64,000 nucleotides of DNA from Pseudomonas segetis (GCF_900188155.1 NZ_FZOG01000003.1:521537-585536); one strand, 5' to 3'. Numbered from the stretch's first letter, positions 46,248 to 55,598 are shown. The notes: a model not told the origin generated them from the letters alone. Translations and numbers: made by a program.

Positions 46248-46338
46248 TAAGTATCACAACACTAAATTTCAAAAATAGTAGCGCGTTGCTTATGGTGATG
46301 GGCGATCTTTTGCCCGCTCAATTACAAGAGGGATAACC

Positions 46339-47577
46339 ATGAGCAGTGTTTTTGATATTCAGTGCGCCGCCGTGATTGGCGCCGGGACCATGGGCCGTGG
46401 CATTGTCATGAGCCTGGCGAACGCGGGCATCCAGGTGCTTTGGCTGGACAATAATGCGCAAATGCTTGAGCAGGCGTTGGCAATGGTCGCCAAGACCAAC
46501 GATCACAACGTCAAGTTGGAGCGTATCACTGCTGAGCAGGCCGCCAAGCGCTTTGCTTGTATTACCCCGGTTGCGGATTACGCCGCGCTGGCCGATGCCG
46601 ACCTGGTGATCGAGGCGGTGTACGAGAACCTCGAGCTCAAGCAGCAGATCTTCCGCACCCTTGATGCCACGCTCAAGCCAGGCGCGATTCTGGCGAGCAA
46701 TACATCGGCGCTGGATATCGATGCAATCGCCGCTGTTACCCAGCGCCCGGACCATGTGTTGGGCCTGCACTTTTTCAGCCCCGCACACATCATGAAACTG
46801 TTGGAAATCGTGCGCGGCGAAAAGACCTCGAAAGCCGTTTTGGATGCAGCCCTGGCGTTAGGCAAGCGCATCGACAAGGTCAGTGTTGTGGCTGGGAACT
46901 GCAATGGATTTATTGGTAATCGCATGCTCCATACCTACGTGCGAGAAGCGCGGATGATGTTGCTTGAAGGCGCTTATCCGCATCAGGTAGACGCAGCCCT
47001 GCAAGGCTTTGGCTTTGCCATGGGGCCATTTCGCATGTACGACGTGGTCGGTATCGATCTCGAGTGGCGCGCCCGTGAGCTGGCGGGCAGGGGCCAGGAT
47101 GCGCCAGAGGTTCAAGTGGACAATCGTCTTTGCGAGCTGGGCCGCTTCGGGCAGAAATCAGGCATGGGCTATTACCGCTATGCCGAAGGCAGCCGCCAGG
47201 CAGAGCATGATCCAGAAGTGGATGCGCTGGTGCTTGGTGTTTCCGAGCGGCTTGGCTTCAAGCGCCGTGATATCGGTCCGGACGAAATCCTTGAGCGCTG
47301 CCTGCTGGCGCTGGTCAACGAAGGGGCGAAAATCCTTCAGGAAAATATCGCTGCCAATAGCCATGATATCGACCTGGTCTACCTCAACGGTTATGGATTT
47401 CCCGCCGATAAGGGCGGGCCAATGAGTTGGGCTGATAGCCAGGGCGTGGCCGATATTCAGGCGCGACTACGCTATCTGCAGGAAAACCGTGGCGAGCATT
47501 GGCGTCCTGCGCAGTTGATTTCGCAACTGGCTGCCAGCGACAAGGGTTTTGCTGATGTGCAGGAGGGATCGCTATGA
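46339..47577 (+). CDS. 3-hydroxyacyl-CoA dehydrogenase (FadB C-terminal half type)
   Basis: 412-residue NAD-dependent dehydrogenase that oxidises a 3-hydroxyacyl-CoA to the 3-ketoacyl-CoA. The Rossmann motif is VIGAGTMGRGI, and the catalytic histidine is in GLHFFSPAHIMKLLEIV. Two C-terminal 3HCDH domains are present as in FadB, but the enoyl-CoA hydratase half is absent. GGGAT lies before the ATG. Its stop overlaps the next gene by 4 bases (ATGA). Confidence 0.92.
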   Translation: MSSVFDIQCAAVIGAGTMGRGIVMSLANAGIQVLWLDNNAQMLEQALAMVAKTNDHNVKLERITAEQAAKRFACITPVADYAALADADLVIEAVYENLELKQQIFRTLDATLKPGAILASNTSALDIDAIAAVTQRPDHVLGLHFFSPAHIMKLLEIVRGEKTSKAVLDAALALGKRIDKVSVVAGNCNGFIGNRMLHTYVREARMMLLEGAYPHQVDAALQGFGFAMGPFRMYDVVGIDLEWRARELAGRGQDAPEVQVDNRLCELGRFGQKSGMGYYRYAEGSRQAEHDPEVDALVLGVSERLGFKRRDIGPDEILERCLLALVNEGAKILQENIAANSHDIDLVYLNGYGFPADKGGPMSWADSQGVADIQARLRYLQENRGEHWRPAQLISQLAASDKGFADVQEGSL

Positions 47578-49364
47578 GTTATCAAGCGCCGCTGCGTGAT
47601 ATGCGTTTTGTCATGCATGAGTTATTTGATATCAGCGCACACTGCCAGACACTGGGTAACGGCCTTGAGCGCGAGCTGGTTGATGACGTGCTCGAGGAAG
47701 CGGCACGCTATGCCAGCGAGGTGGTCGCCCCGCTCAATCGCAACAGCGACGAGCAAGGTGCCAGCCTGGTTGATGGCCAGGTGACAACGCCGGATGGCTT
47801 CAGCGAGGCATACCGGCAATATGTGGATAACGGCTGGGCGAGCATGACCGGTCCGGCTGACTTTGGCGGACAGGCGCTGCCACAGCTGCTGGCATGCAAC
47901 TTTCATGAAATGCTGATGGGCGCCAGCCTGTCGTTCCGGATTTATTCGGGGCTGACCGAAGGCGCGGTATTGGCGCTCAATGTTCACGGCAGCGAAGAGT
48001 TGAAGCAGGCTTACCTGCACAAGCTGGTCAGTGGCGAATGGACCGGCACCATGTGCCTGACCGAGCCGCAGGCTGGCACCGACCTGGCTTTGCTGCGCAC
48101 CAAGGCCGAACCCCAGACCGACGGTAGTTACCGGGTCAGTGGCAATAAGATTTTCATCAGCGGTGGCGAGCAGGACCTCAGCGAGAATATTGTCCACCTG
48201 GTCTTGGCCCGCCTGCCCGATGCGCCGGCCGGGGTCAAGGGCATCAGCTTGCTGTTGGTGCCCAAGTTCATCGCCAATGCCGATGGCAGCCTTGGCCAGC
48301 GCAACGCCCTGAGTTGTGGCGCGCTTGAGCACAAGATGGGCATCAAGGGCGCGGCAACCTGCGTCATGAATTTTGATGGCGCTACCGGCTGGTTGGTTGG
48401 TGAAGCCAATCAAGGCCTGGCTGGCATGTTCACCATGATGAATGACGCGCGCTTCCAGGTTGGCTTGCAAGGGCTGGGTATCGCCGAAGCTGCTTATCAA
48501 GGGGCGCTGCGCTATGCCCGTGAGCGCTTGCAGTCGCGTGCCTTGACTGGCCCGGCTGCGCCTGAAAAGGCGGCGGACCCGATTATCGTGCATCCGGATG
48601 TGCGGCGCATGCTGTTGACCCAGAAGACTCTGGTCGAGGGCTCGCGCATGTTGGCGGCCTACACGGCACGCTTGCTCGATCTGGAGCATGGCCATCCCGA
48701 TGCAGCGGCGCGCAAGGCTGCCGGCAAGCGCGTGGCGCTGCTGATTCCTATAGTCAAAGCATTCTTTACCGACATGGGCCAGGAGGTCGCCAGCCATGCC
48801 GTGCAGGTTTACGGCGGGCACGGCTACATCCGTGAGTGGGGCATCGAGCAGCTCATGCGCGACAGTCGCATTACCCAGCTCTATGAAGGCACCAACGGTA
48901 TTCAGGCGTTGGATTACATCCGCCGCAAACTGCTGGGGGACGGTGGCCAGCAGTTGGCCGAGCTGTGCGATGAGTTCACTCAACTCTGTGCCGCGCAAGC
49001 TCAGCGTCCTGCCTTGCAAGCCATGGCCACCACAGTGCAGGCACGCTTTGTCGAGTGTGGTGAATTGACTGCGCAAGTCATAGCTGCATGCAAGCGTGAC
49101 CCCCAGGAGATTGGCGCCTGCTCGGTGGACTTCCTGCAGTATTGCGCCTATGTGTTGTTGGCAGGCTTTTGGTTACAGGCGGCCGCGCGTGCGCAAGACC
49201 AGCTTGATGCCGGTGATACGGATGCTGAGTTCTATCAGGCCAAATTGCACAGTGCGAATTTTTACCTGCAGCGTATTTTGCCGCGTGCCAGCATGCATCG
49301 TGAAGCTCTCCTGGGAGGCGCCGACTGTCTGATGGCCATGCCCGAGGCCAGTTTTGCGTTTTAA
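47574..49364 (+). CDS. Acyl-CoA dehydrogenase (long form)
   Basis: 596-residue FAD enzyme that introduces the 2,3 double bond in acyl-CoA. The length is that of the ~600-residue subfamily with an extra C-terminal domain. Motifs are MCLTEPQAGTDLALL, FISGGEQDL, and the catalytic Glu438 in LYEGTNGIQALDYI. It is coupled to the upstream hydroxyacyl-CoA dehydrogenase by an overlap. The electron acceptor is presumably ETF. Substrate chain type is not evident from sequence. Confidence 0.93.
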   Translation: MSYQAPLRDMRFVMHELFDISAHCQTLGNGLERELVDDVLEEAARYASEVVAPLNRNSDEQGASLVDGQVTTPDGFSEAYRQYVDNGWASMTGPADFGGQALPQLLACNFHEMLMGASLSFRIYSGLTEGAVLALNVHGSEELKQAYLHKLVSGEWTGTMCLTEPQAGTDLALLRTKAEPQTDGSYRVSGNKIFISGGEQDLSENIVHLVLARLPDAPAGVKGISLLLVPKFIANADGSLGQRNALSCGALEHKMGIKGAATCVMNFDGATGWLVGEANQGLAGMFTMMNDARFQVGLQGLGIAEAAYQGALRYARERLQSRALTGPAAPEKAADPIIVHPDVRRMLLTQKTLVEGSRMLAAYTARLLDLEHGHPDAAARKAAGKRVALLIPIVKAFFTDMGQEVASHAVQVYGGHGYIREWGIEQLMRDSRITQLYEGTNGIQALDYIRRKLLGDGGQQLAELCDEFTQLCAAQAQRPALQAMATTVQARFVECGELTAQVIAACKRDPQEIGACSVDFLQYCAYVLLAGFWLQAAARAQDQLDAGDTDAEFYQAKLHSANFYLQRILPRASMHREALLGGADCLMAMPEASFAF

Positions 49365-49429
49365 TGGGTGAGGCTGTTGTGGCGCTCCAGGGCGCCGTAC
49401 GTCAAACCGAGAATAAGAGGACATGGATC

Positions 49430-50593
49430 ATGCGCCCATTCAGCTTTGCGACAACCGCACAGATTATCTGCGAGTCAGGCTCTTCCAATCGACTGGCTGC
49501 GCTCTGCCGCGAGCGTGGTGCCAAGCGTGTGCTGATCGTCACCGATCCCGGTATCACCCAGCTTGGCCTGTTGGCCCCGGTGCTGCCTGGGTTTGCCAGC
49601 GAACAGGTTGCCTTCGAGGTATTTGACCAGGTTGTTGCCGACCCGCCAGAAGCCATAGTTGACGCTGCCCTTGCCCAGGCGCGGGAACTGAAGGCTGAAT
49701 TGATTGTGGGCTTTGGTGGTGGCAGTTCGATGGATGTTGCCAAGCTGATTGCCTTGCTTGCTCATCCGCACAACAGCCAGCAGCTGTCTGATATCTATGG
49801 TGTAGGTAATGCGACGGGCCAGCGCTTGCCGTTGATCCAGGTGCCGACCACCGCTGGCACGGGTTCAGAAGTCACCCCAGTGGCGATTGTGACCACTGGC
49901 GAAACCAGCAAGATGGGCGCGGTTTCGCCGCTGTTACTCCCGGATTTGGCCCTGCTGGATGCTGATTTGACCCTGGGCTTGCCACCGGCAGTGACGGCTG
50001 CCACTGGTATCGACGCCATGGTGCACGCGATCGAAGCCTATACCAGCGTACACAAAAAGAATCCGCTTTCCGACATGCTGGCCCGCGAGGCATTGCGTCT
50101 GCTGGCGGCCAACCTTGATGAGGTGGTGCACAACGGCAGCAACCGTGAGGCACGCCAGGCAATGCTGCTTGGGGCTTGCCTGGCTGGTCAGGCATTTGCC
50201 AACTCACCGGTTGCGGCGGTGCATGCGCTGGCGTATCCACTGGGCGGGCACTTTCACATTCCCCACGGCTTGAGCAACGCATTGGTTCTGCCCCATGTAC
50301 TGGGCTTCAATGCCAGTGTCGCGGCACCTTTGTATGCGGAGCTTGCGCCACTGGTGCTGGGCGAGAAACTACGTACGGGCGCGGCGGTTGATCAAACCGA
50401 GCAGTTCATCATGGAGTTGGCCGATTTCAGCGAGCGCAGTGGCCTGCCAACCCGGCTGCGGGACGCCGGGGTTGGGCAAGACATGCTTGAGCAACTGGCG
50501 CGCGATGCAATGCTGCAACAGCGTTTGCTGGTCAATAACCCGCGCGAGATGACCGAGCAGCATGCCTTGGCGATTTATCAGTCTGCGTACTGA
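49430..50593 (+). CDS. Iron-containing alcohol dehydrogenase
   Basis: 387-residue group III (iron-activated) alcohol dehydrogenase. The nucleotide-binding site is GFGGGSSMDVAK, followed by PTTAGTGSEVTP. The metal ligands lie in TGIDAMVHAIEAY and HALAYPLGGHFHIPHGLSNA. It would interconvert an alcohol and an aldehyde or ketone in the pathway of this operon. The ATG at 49430 has AGAGGA upstream; the longer frame to 49364 has none. Substrate unknown. Confidence 0.92.
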   Translation: MRPFSFATTAQIICESGSSNRLAALCRERGAKRVLIVTDPGITQLGLLAPVLPGFASEQVAFEVFDQVVADPPEAIVDAALAQARELKAELIVGFGGGSSMDVAKLIALLAHPHNSQQLSDIYGVGNATGQRLPLIQVPTTAGTGSEVTPVAIVTTGETSKMGAVSPLLLPDLALLDADLTLGLPPAVTAATGIDAMVHAIEAYTSVHKKNPLSDMLAREALRLLAANLDEVVHNGSNREARQAMLLGACLAGQAFANSPVAAVHALAYPLGGHFHIPHGLSNALVLPHVLGFNASVAAPLYAELAPLVLGEKLRTGAAVDQTEQFIMELADFSERSGLPTRLRDAGVGQDMLEQLARDAMLQQRLLVNNPREMTEQHALAIYQSAY

Positions 50594-50626
50594 CTCTTCG
50601 ATAGCTATTTCGGATAAGGATCCTGC

Positions 50627-51061
50627 ATGAACCAAGCCCAACACCTGCGAACTGATTACCGGCATTTGCAAGCTGTCACCACGCGCTGGCACGACAATGA
50701 CATCTATGGCCACGTTAACAACGTCACCTACTACAGCTACTTTGATAGTGCCGTGAACAGCTACCTGATCGAGGAGGGTGGCCTGGATATCCACGACGGT
50801 GAAGTGGTTGGATTCGTGGTCAGTTCGAGCTGCGATTACTTTGCCTCTATTGCCTTTCCGGATCGGATCGAAATCGGGCTGCGGGTTGGCAAGCTGGGCA
50901 ACAGCTCGGTGCAATATGAGCTGGCCGTGTTCAAGCAGGGTGAAGAGCTTGCCTGTGCGGCCGGGCGCTTTGTGCATGTCTTTGTTGACCGTCAAAGCAA
51001 TCGCCCGGTACCCATTCCTGATCAGTTGCGCAGCGCCTTGGCCAGGCTTGTGGTCGAGTAA
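50627..51061 (+). CDS. Acyl-CoA thioesterase (4HBT/YbgC-type hot-dog fold)
   Basis: 144-residue hot-dog thioesterase. The catalytic aspartate is Asp25 in the RWHDNDIYGHVNNVTYY motif. It hydrolyses an acyl-CoA to the free acid, here probably an intermediate of the operon's pathway. It is last in the four-gene operon and is followed by a strong terminator. Confidence 0.93.
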   Translation: MNQAQHLRTDYRHLQAVTTRWHDNDIYGHVNNVTYYSYFDSAVNSYLIEEGGLDIHDGEVVGFVVSSSCDYFASIAFPDRIEIGLRVGKLGNSSVQYELAVFKQGEELACAAGRFVHVFVDRQSNRPVPIPDQLRSALARLVVE

Positions 51062-51095
51062 TAAGGCCCTTTCTGCAGGCCCAAGGCCCGAACAC

Positions 51096-51125
51096 ACAAA
51101 AGCCCGCAAAGATGCGGGCTTTTGT
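51096..51125. terminator. Bidirectional rho-independent terminator
   Basis: ACAAAAGCCCGC (51096-51107) pairs with GCGGGCTTTTGT (51114-51125). T-runs on both strands let it serve the rightward thioesterase operon and the leftward glycine-zipper gene. Confidence 0.9.
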
Positions 51126-51153
51126 TTGGCAGCCGTGAAGCGTGGAGCAGATG

Positions 51154-51567
51154 TCAGTGATGCTTTTTGTGCTTCTTGTGTTTGTGCTTGCCATGGCCGT
51201 CATGACGGTTGTTATCGTCCGCCAGGTTATTACCCAGCGCACCCCCTGCCGCGCCGCCAAGGCCTGCGCCAATGGTCGAGCCGGTGCTGCCGCCGACCTG
51301 GTTGCCCAGTACTGAGCCGCCAGCTGCCCCCAGGCCACCGCCCAGGGCCGCCTCGGTTTTGTTGCCGTCGCGCGAGCTCATGGCGCCACCGGCTGCGCCG
51401 CCAAGACCTGCACCTACCGCTGCGCCAGTGCTGCCGCCAACCTGTTGGCCGATAACGTTACCCAAGGCACCACCAACGCCACTGCCAATGGCTACCTTGC
51501 CATCGTCGGCGAAAGCCAGAGGTGTTGTCAGTGCGCCAAGCGCCACTGCAATGATTAACTTACGCAT
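51154..51567 (-). CDS. Exported glycine-zipper protein with His/Lys tail
   Basis: 137-residue exported protein. A signal peptide (MRKLIIAVALGALTTPLAFA) is followed by three glycine-zipper repeats (GSGVGGALGNVIGQQVGGS, GAGLGGAAGG, GAALGGGLGAAGG). The last 25 residues are a charged tail rich in His and Lys (HGKHKHKKHKKHH). Such repeats form membrane-inserting helices, and the tail could bind metal or nucleic acid. The ATG at 51567 has GAGG upstream. A paralogue lies 137 bases upstream, transcribed the same way. Function unknown. Confidence 0.85.
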   Translation of the reverse strand: MRKLIIAVALGALTTPLAFADDGKVAIGSGVGGALGNVIGQQVGGSTGAAVGAGLGGAAGGAMSSRDGNKTEAALGGGLGAAGGSVLGNQVGGSTGSTIGAGLGGAAGGALGNNLADDNNRHDGHGKHKHKKHKKHH

Positions 51568-51704
51568 AAAAACCTCGTACCAGACGCCCAAATCGGGGAA
51601 TGGCTGTGTGGAGCCAATGCCCTAAAGGCATGCACACAGCTTCATTGTGTTATTCGATGGTTAAATGGCACTAAAGTTCCTATTGGCGGGACTGCGCTCA
51701 GGTG

Positions 51705-52184
51705 CTATCGACGGCGCCAGCCGCGGTTCCAGTGTTTGTTATGGCGATGCTTGTGATGTTTCCAGCCGCGTCGGTCGCGATCACGGTAGTGGTGGTCGCG
51801 ACGATGGCCATCGTGGTCGTCAGAGCGGCTTTCATTGGCGTAATAGTTACCCAGTGCGCCACCGGCTCCGCCACCCAGGGCTGCGCCAATCAGGCCGCCA
51901 CTGCTGCCGCCGATACTTCGCCCGGCAACGTTGCCGCCTGCACCACCCAGGCCGCCGCCAATGGCTGCCTCGGTGCGATTGTGTCGATCTGCGCCGGCGG
52001 CACTGCCTGCCGCGCCGCCGACACCCGCACCAATGGCAGCACCTGTGCTGCCGCCGAATTGTTCACCGACAGCTGCGCCCAGCAGGCCGCCCAATGCGCC
52101 GCCGATTCCTGTCTCGGTGCCACCTGCGAAAACGCTGGCACTGCTCATGCTAAGGGTCAGGAAAATAATTGAGGAGTACTTCAT
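51705..52184 (-). CDS. Exported glycine-zipper protein with His/Arg tail
   Basis: 159-residue paralogue of the downstream gene. A signal peptide ends near SASVFAGG, followed by the same glycine-zipper pattern (GIGGALGGLLGAAVGEQFGGS, GAGVGGAAGS, GGGLGGAGG). The final 40 residues are extremely rich in His, Arg and Asp (DDHDGHRRDHHYRDRDRRG). The tail composition differs from the Lys-rich tail of its sister while the core is conserved. The ribosome site at 52184 is weak. Function unknown. Confidence 0.85.
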   Translation of the reverse strand: MKYSSIIFLTLSMSSASVFAGGTETGIGGALGGLLGAAVGEQFGGSTGAAIGAGVGGAAGSAAGADRHNRTEAAIGGGLGGAGGNVAGRSIGGSSGGLIGAALGGGAGGALGNYYANESRSDDHDGHRRDHHYRDRDRRGWKHHKHRHNKHWNRGWRRR

Positions 52185-52443
52185 ACGACAATCGCTCAAT
52201 GGATGTTGATGTCGCGATCCTCTTGTTTGTGCGGCCAGCTGCGCAAGTTAAATCCGACCAGTAACCTGTGTTTTCCACATAGTGTAAATATATGTTTTTC
52301 AAGGAGAACTTTTTGATTTGCGACGTTGTCTGAGCCTGATTGCCCAGGCTCGATTTCTGCTGTTTTCAGCATGTTTCGCAGGTCAATTTGCCACTATCGC
52401 GGGCTGACTGCCTGCTTGACCGTGCAGATTAAAACTCTCTTTA

Positions 52444-54780
52444 TCAGGCGCTTTTAGCTTCGATCATCTGCTTATCGGCGGCGCTGGCAAACAAGCGGAT
52501 GGCGATAAATTTTGAGGTTGGAGTAAAGCTGCCGCTGCCGTAACTCTGCAAGGGCACCAGCGGATTGGCCTCCGGGTAGTAGGCTGCTGCCTGGCCCGCA
52601 GGAATGTCAAAGGCAAGCAGGGTGAAGCCCGCGATCTTGCGTTCGATATTGTCATCCCAGAGCGATATCACATCGACTTTTTGCCCCGCTTTAAAACCCA
52701 GGCGGATGATATCTGCTTGGTTGGCAAAGATGACTTTGCGTTGACCGCTGACACCGCGGTAGCGGTCATCCAGGCCATAAATGGTGGTGTTGTACTGATC
52801 ATGGGAGCGCAAGGTCTGCATGATCAGGTCAGGTTGCTGGCCACTGCGCCTGGCCTGCTCGGGGATCAGATCCTCAAGTAGCAGGTTGGCCTTGAAATGG
52901 GCTTTGCCCGATGGGGTTTGCCACTGGCGCTGGGCAGCTGAGTTGCCCAGATAGAAGCCGCCAGGCTGTTCAAGTCGCCGATTGAAATCAGTAAAGCCGG
53001 GGATGGTATCGGCGATCAACTGGCGGATTTCCCGGTAATCGGCAATCAGGCTGTCCCAGTTGACGGGACTGTCACCCAGGGTGGCCTTGGCGATGCCTGC
53101 AATAATCGCGGGCTCCGAGCGCATTTGCGTCGATAGCGGGGTTAGCTGGCCATATGATGCATGAATCATGCTGAACGAGTCTTCGACCGTGACCGCTTGC
53201 GGGCCGCTGGCTTGTTGGTCGATATCGGTACGCCCCAGGCAGGGCAGGATCAGCGCTTGCTTGCCAATGGTCAGGTGGCTGCGGTTGAGCTTGGTGCTGA
53301 TTTGCACGGTCAACTCGCAGTTTTGCAGGGCTTTGTGGCTCTGCGGGCTGTCGGGGGTTGCCTGGGCAAAGTTACCGCCCAGGGCGATAAAGACCCGCGT
53401 CTGGCCTGCGAGCATGGCGTTGATTGCGGCAACCACGTTATGACCCTCTTCACGGGGTGCGCTGAACTTGAAGCGCTGTTCCAGTGCATCGAGCAGCGCG
53501 GCCGATGGCCGCTCGTCGATGCCCATGGTGCGGTCACCCTGAACGTTGCTGTGGCCACGTACCGGGCATAACCCCGCGCCAGGACGACCAATGTTGCCGC
53601 GCAGCAGTTGCAGGTTGGTGATTTCCTGAATGATTGCGACCGAGTGCCGATGCTGGGTGATGCCCATGGCCCAGCAGATAATCACCCGGCTGGCCTCGCG
53701 GTAGAGCCGTGCGGCGTATTCCAGCTCTTGCAGGCTCAGGCCGGATTGCTCAACCAGTGACGGCCAGGAGCTGGCGTCGAGTACTTGCAAATAGCTGTCT
53801 ATGCCCTGGGTGTGAGTTTCGATAAAGGCATGGTCAAAGACCGGCGGCAGGTTGTTGGCCGCTGCTTCACGCTCCCACTGCAACAAAAACTTGGCGATGG
53901 CGCGCAGGGCGGCCATGTCGCCGCCAAGTGCAGGGCGCAAGAAGCTGGTATTGAGTGGCTCAGAGCCGTTGGTCAGCATCTCGATGGGGTGTTGCGGATG
54001 CTGGAAGCGTTCGAGCCCGCGTTCTTTCAAGGGGTTGAAGCAAACCACCTGGGCGCCGCGCTTGACCGCTTCGCGCAGCGGTTCGAGCATGCGTGGGTGA
54101 TTGGTCCCCGGGTTCTGGCCCAACACGAAGATTGCATCGGCCTTGTCGAAGTCGGCAAAAGTGACTGTGCCCTTGCCAATACCGATGCTTTGACCCAGGG
54201 CGACGCCACTGGCCTCATGGCACATGTTCGAACAGTCCGGGAAGTTATTGGTGCCCAACGCCCGGCCAAACAGTTGGTAAAGAAAGGCGGCCTCATTGCT
54301 GGCGCGGCCTGAGGTATAGAAGTCAGCCTGGTTCGGGTTGTCGAGTCCATTGAGGTGCTTGGCAATCAACTTGAAGGCATCGTCCCAGGCAATAGGCACA
54401 TAGTGGTCCGTGGCGGCGTCGTAGCGCATTGGCTCAGTCAGGCGGCCTTGGTATTCCAGCCAATAATCGCTTTGTTCGCGCAGTTGGCTGAGGCTGTAAC
54501 GCTTGAAGAACGCGGCATTGACCGCGCGGCTGGTGGCTTCCCAGTTGACCGCCTTGGCTCCGTTTTCGCAGAACTTTACCGCGCCGCTTTCTGGTGAGTC
54601 GCCCCAGGCGCAGCCGGGGCAGTCGAAGCCGCCGTTCTGGTTGGTCTTGAGCAGGGCGCGCAGGTTCTTCAGCGGTTGCTTGCTGTCCAGCCAGAAGCGC
54701 GTCACGCTGCGCAGCGCGCCCCAGCCTGCTGCGGGTCCTGTGTAGGGTTTGTAGCGTGGCGGGGCAACATGCATATTCAT
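52444..54780 (-). CDS. FdhF/YdeP-family molybdopterin oxidoreductase
   Basis: 778-residue molybdopterin guanine dinucleotide-dependent oxidoreductase of the YdeP/CbbBc type. Cysteines in FDCPGCAW near the N-terminus could hold an iron-sulfur cluster. The MoCo-binding domain includes FVLGQNPGTNHPRML, and the C-terminal molydop-binding domain ends the protein. No Tat signal is present, so it is probably cytoplasmic. It starts within the last 4 bases of fdhD, the sulfur-transfer chaperone needed for formate dehydrogenases. A formate dehydrogenase-like role is plausible, but the substrate is unproven. Confidence 0.9.
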   Translation of the reverse strand: MNMHVAPPRYKPYTGPAAGWGALRSVTRFWLDSKQPLKNLRALLKTNQNGGFDCPGCAWGDSPESGAVKFCENGAKAVNWEATSRAVNAAFFKRYSLSQLREQSDYWLEYQGRLTEPMRYDAATDHYVPIAWDDAFKLIAKHLNGLDNPNQADFYTSGRASNEAAFLYQLFGRALGTNNFPDCSNMCHEASGVALGQSIGIGKGTVTFADFDKADAIFVLGQNPGTNHPRMLEPLREAVKRGAQVVCFNPLKERGLERFQHPQHPIEMLTNGSEPLNTSFLRPALGGDMAALRAIAKFLLQWEREAAANNLPPVFDHAFIETHTQGIDSYLQVLDASSWPSLVEQSGLSLQELEYAARLYREASRVIICWAMGITQHRHSVAIIQEITNLQLLRGNIGRPGAGLCPVRGHSNVQGDRTMGIDERPSAALLDALEQRFKFSAPREEGHNVVAAINAMLAGQTRVFIALGGNFAQATPDSPQSHKALQNCELTVQISTKLNRSHLTIGKQALILPCLGRTDIDQQASGPQAVTVEDSFSMIHASYGQLTPLSTQMRSEPAIIAGIAKATLGDSPVNWDSLIADYREIRQLIADTIPGFTDFNRRLEQPGGFYLGNSAAQRQWQTPSGKAHFKANLLLEDLIPEQARRSGQQPDLIMQTLRSHDQYNTTIYGLDDRYRGVSGQRKVIFANQADIIRLGFKAGQKVDVISLWDDNIERKIAGFTLLAFDIPAGQAAAYYPEANPLVPLQSYGSGSFTPTSKFIAIRLFASAADKQMIEAKSA

Positions 54781-55598
54781 TGGCTGGATGACCTTGTCGG
54801 TGCCGGGCTGAAAACCCTTGGGGCGCTATGGTGCGGCAGGTGGATCAGGTTGAGGTTGTGTTGCCGCGCCCACTGCACGCTGAGTGTGGTCGGGGCCGAC
54901 AGGCTGACCAAGGTTTGCAGCCCTGCGCGAATGGCTTTCTGGATAAGCTCCAGACTGCAGCGGCTGGTGATCACCGCAAAACCCTGTTGTGCATCGCTAG
55001 CGTTGTTGTGCAGGGCCCCGATCAGCTTATCCAGTGCGTTGTGGCGTCCGATATCTTCGCGGCAGAGGCTGATAGCGCCCTGTGCATCAACCAGCAAGGC
55101 TGCGTGCAGTGCGCCGCTGCCGCGTGCCAGTTGCTGCTGCTCGGTGATGCGCTGGCGCAGCTCAAAAAGATGCTCGGCTGGCGGCAGTGGGCGGCTTGGC
55201 AATGGCTTCAGCGCGGGGAGGGCCTGATCCAGTGCTTCTACGCCACACAGGCCGCACCCGCTGGTGCCAGCCAGTTGTCGCCGCTGTTCTTTTAGCGCCC
55301 AGAATGCACGGTTGCTCAGGGTCACCTGGGCGTTGAGGGCGTCACCCGTGCGCTCAAGCTGGATGTCATAAATCTCGTCAACGCTGTCTATCAGTGCATT
55401 GCTCAGGCTGAAACCGGCAATGAAGTCTTTAACGAAGGACGGGGAAACCATCATCACCGCATGGTTGATGCCGTTGTAGCTGATGGCTAGTGCACATTCG
55501 TCAGCCAGCGCCACCGCATTGCTGGCGCTGGCCGAGGTCAGCTCGGCGTAGCTGTAGTCGGTGTTTTGGGCGGGTCTTGCAGTTTCGGTACCGGGCAT
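54777..55598 (-). CDS. fdhD: Formate dehydrogenase accessory sulfurtransferase FdhD
   Basis: 273-residue accessory protein that passes sulfur to the molybdenum cofactor before insertion into formate dehydrogenase. The catalytic cysteine pair is in GTSGCGLCGVEAL, and SRCSLELIQKA with EDIGRHNALDKLIG is typical of the family. The start at 55598 has GGGG upstream; an ATG at 55619 is possible. The gene overlaps the downstream oxidoreductase by 4 bases, which indicates that this oxidoreductase is its client. Confidence 0.93.
   Translation of the reverse strand: MPGTETARPAQNTDYSYAELTSASASNAVALADECALAISYNGINHAVMMVSPSFVKDFIAGFSLSNALIDSVDEIYDIQLERTGDALNAQVTLSNRAFWALKEQRRQLAGTSGCGLCGVEALDQALPALKPLPSRPLPPAEHLFELRQRITEQQQLARGSGALHAALLVDAQGAISLCREDIGRHNALDKLIGALHNNASDAQQGFAVITSRCSLELIQKAIRAGLQTLVSLSAPTTLSVQWARQHNLNLIHLPHHSAPRVFSPAPTRSSSQ

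Noticed and set aside
47622..49076. Long leftward open frame of 484 codons over the acyl-CoA dehydrogenase gene
   Set aside because: It is antisense to a gene with full family motifs and arises from high-GC codon bias. It has no ribosome site and no recognisable domain.
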